In this document: positions 5,492-5,689 of the stretch, piece after piece
Layout of the letters: the number at the start of each line of letters is the position of its first letter
Numbering within the stretch: position 1 is the first letter of the stretch
Assembly (NCBI GenBank): GCA_036495485.1
Contig: DASXMU010000021.1
Location: 1-5,689, forward strand
DNA from: PALSA-505 sp036495485
GTDB taxonomy: Bacteria; Actinomycetota; Actinomycetes; Streptosporangiales; Streptosporangiaceae
Length of the DNA stretch: 5,689 nucleotides
Reading direction: 5' to 3'
Notes under the pieces: generated by a model
What the model was told of the DNA's origin: nothing
Database searches by the model: none
The model's input: only the letters and a program-made list of their open reading frames with translations
Made by a program: the position numbers and the translations under genes

Positions 5492-5689
5492 ATGGTGAGC
5501 CTGGATGCGGTCGTTGTCGGTGCGGGGCCGAACGGGCTTACCGCGGCCATCACGCTGGCCCGGCAGGGGCTGGCGGTGCGGGTCTATGAGGCGGGGGAGA
5601 CGGTTGGCGGCGGGGCGCGGACGCGTGAGCTGACGCTGCCCGGGTTCCGGCATGATCCGTGCTCGGCCGTGCATCCGCTCGGGGCCGGG
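5492..5689 (+). CDS. FAD-dependent oxidoreductase, CrtI/phytoene desaturase-like, N-terminal 66 residues (3' end outside window)
   Basis: The N terminus of a flavin-dependent amine oxidase/phytoene desaturase superfamily protein. Residues 4-20 form the first strand and dinucleotide-binding turn of a Rossmann fold (LDAVVVGAGPNGLTAAI, GxGxxG at 10-15). The second strand ends in the acidic residue that usually binds the FAD ribose (VRVYEAGE, Glu33). The following VGGGARTRELTLPGFRHD (38-55) is the GG-R-T segment typical of CrtI-like desaturases and of the PYROXD2-like 'phytoene desaturase family' oxidoreductases. SAVHPLGAG (59-66) continues that family pattern. ATG 5492 is taken as the start; GTG 5495 is also possible. 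The reading frame is open to the window edge. The substrate cannot be told from this part: true carotenoid desaturation is only one possibility, since most actinomycete members of this group are uncharacterised. It lies on the same strand as the DUF4062/GHKL gene, 53 nt downstream, with a possible promoter of its own. Confidence 0.85.
   Translation, partial: MVSLDAVVVGAGPNGLTAAITLARQGLAVRVYEAGETVGGGARTRELTLPGFRHDPCSAVHPLGAG

Noticed and set aside
5306..5674. 122-residue open frame on the minus strand
   Set aside because: It spans the end of one real gene and the start of another in antisense, with no recognisable domain.

Overview
The window is a high-GC stretch that most likely comes from an actinomycete. 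Evidence is the strong G/C bias at third codon positions, GTG starts, a TACAAT -10 box only 6 nt before a start codon (a leaderless arrangement common in this phylum), and actinomycete-like forms of an EHN epoxide hydrolase and a helix-hairpin-helix glycosylase. Genus and species cannot be fixed from the sequence. No tRNA, rRNA, CRISPR array or transposase was seen.

Layout from left to right. (1) Positions 1-789 (+) hold the C-terminal part of an EHN-type epoxide hydrolase. Its upstream part reads in a different frame (frame 2, to a TGA at 119-121) from the rest (frame 1), so one base appears to be missing near 103-104. (2) A perfect 13-bp inverted repeat at 804-842 lies between this gene and the convergent gene that follows. 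(3) On the minus strand, a small single-pass membrane protein (1836 to 1576) is followed 10 nt later by an endonuclease III-like HhH protein (1565 to 900), probably one transcription unit. (4) A 146-nt divergent spacer separates these from a transketolase (1983-3869, +) whose motifs closely follow the short, animal-like type. (5) A leaderless gene at 3906-5438 (+) encodes a 510-residue protein with a DUF4062/TIR-like N-terminal domain, a degenerate GHKL (RsbW-like) ATPase domain and a C-terminal region I do not recognise. Its base composition falls well below that of its neighbours. (6) An FAD-dependent oxidoreductase of the CrtI/phytoene desaturase type starts at 5492 and runs off the right edge.

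The genes do not form one evident pathway. The transketolase, HhH protein and the two redox/detoxification enzymes look like ordinary chromosomal genes. The best candidate for something undescribed is the multidomain protein at 3906-5438. Its architecture suggests a signalling or conflict/defence role, but this is inference, and no partner gene of a known defence system is visible inside the window.
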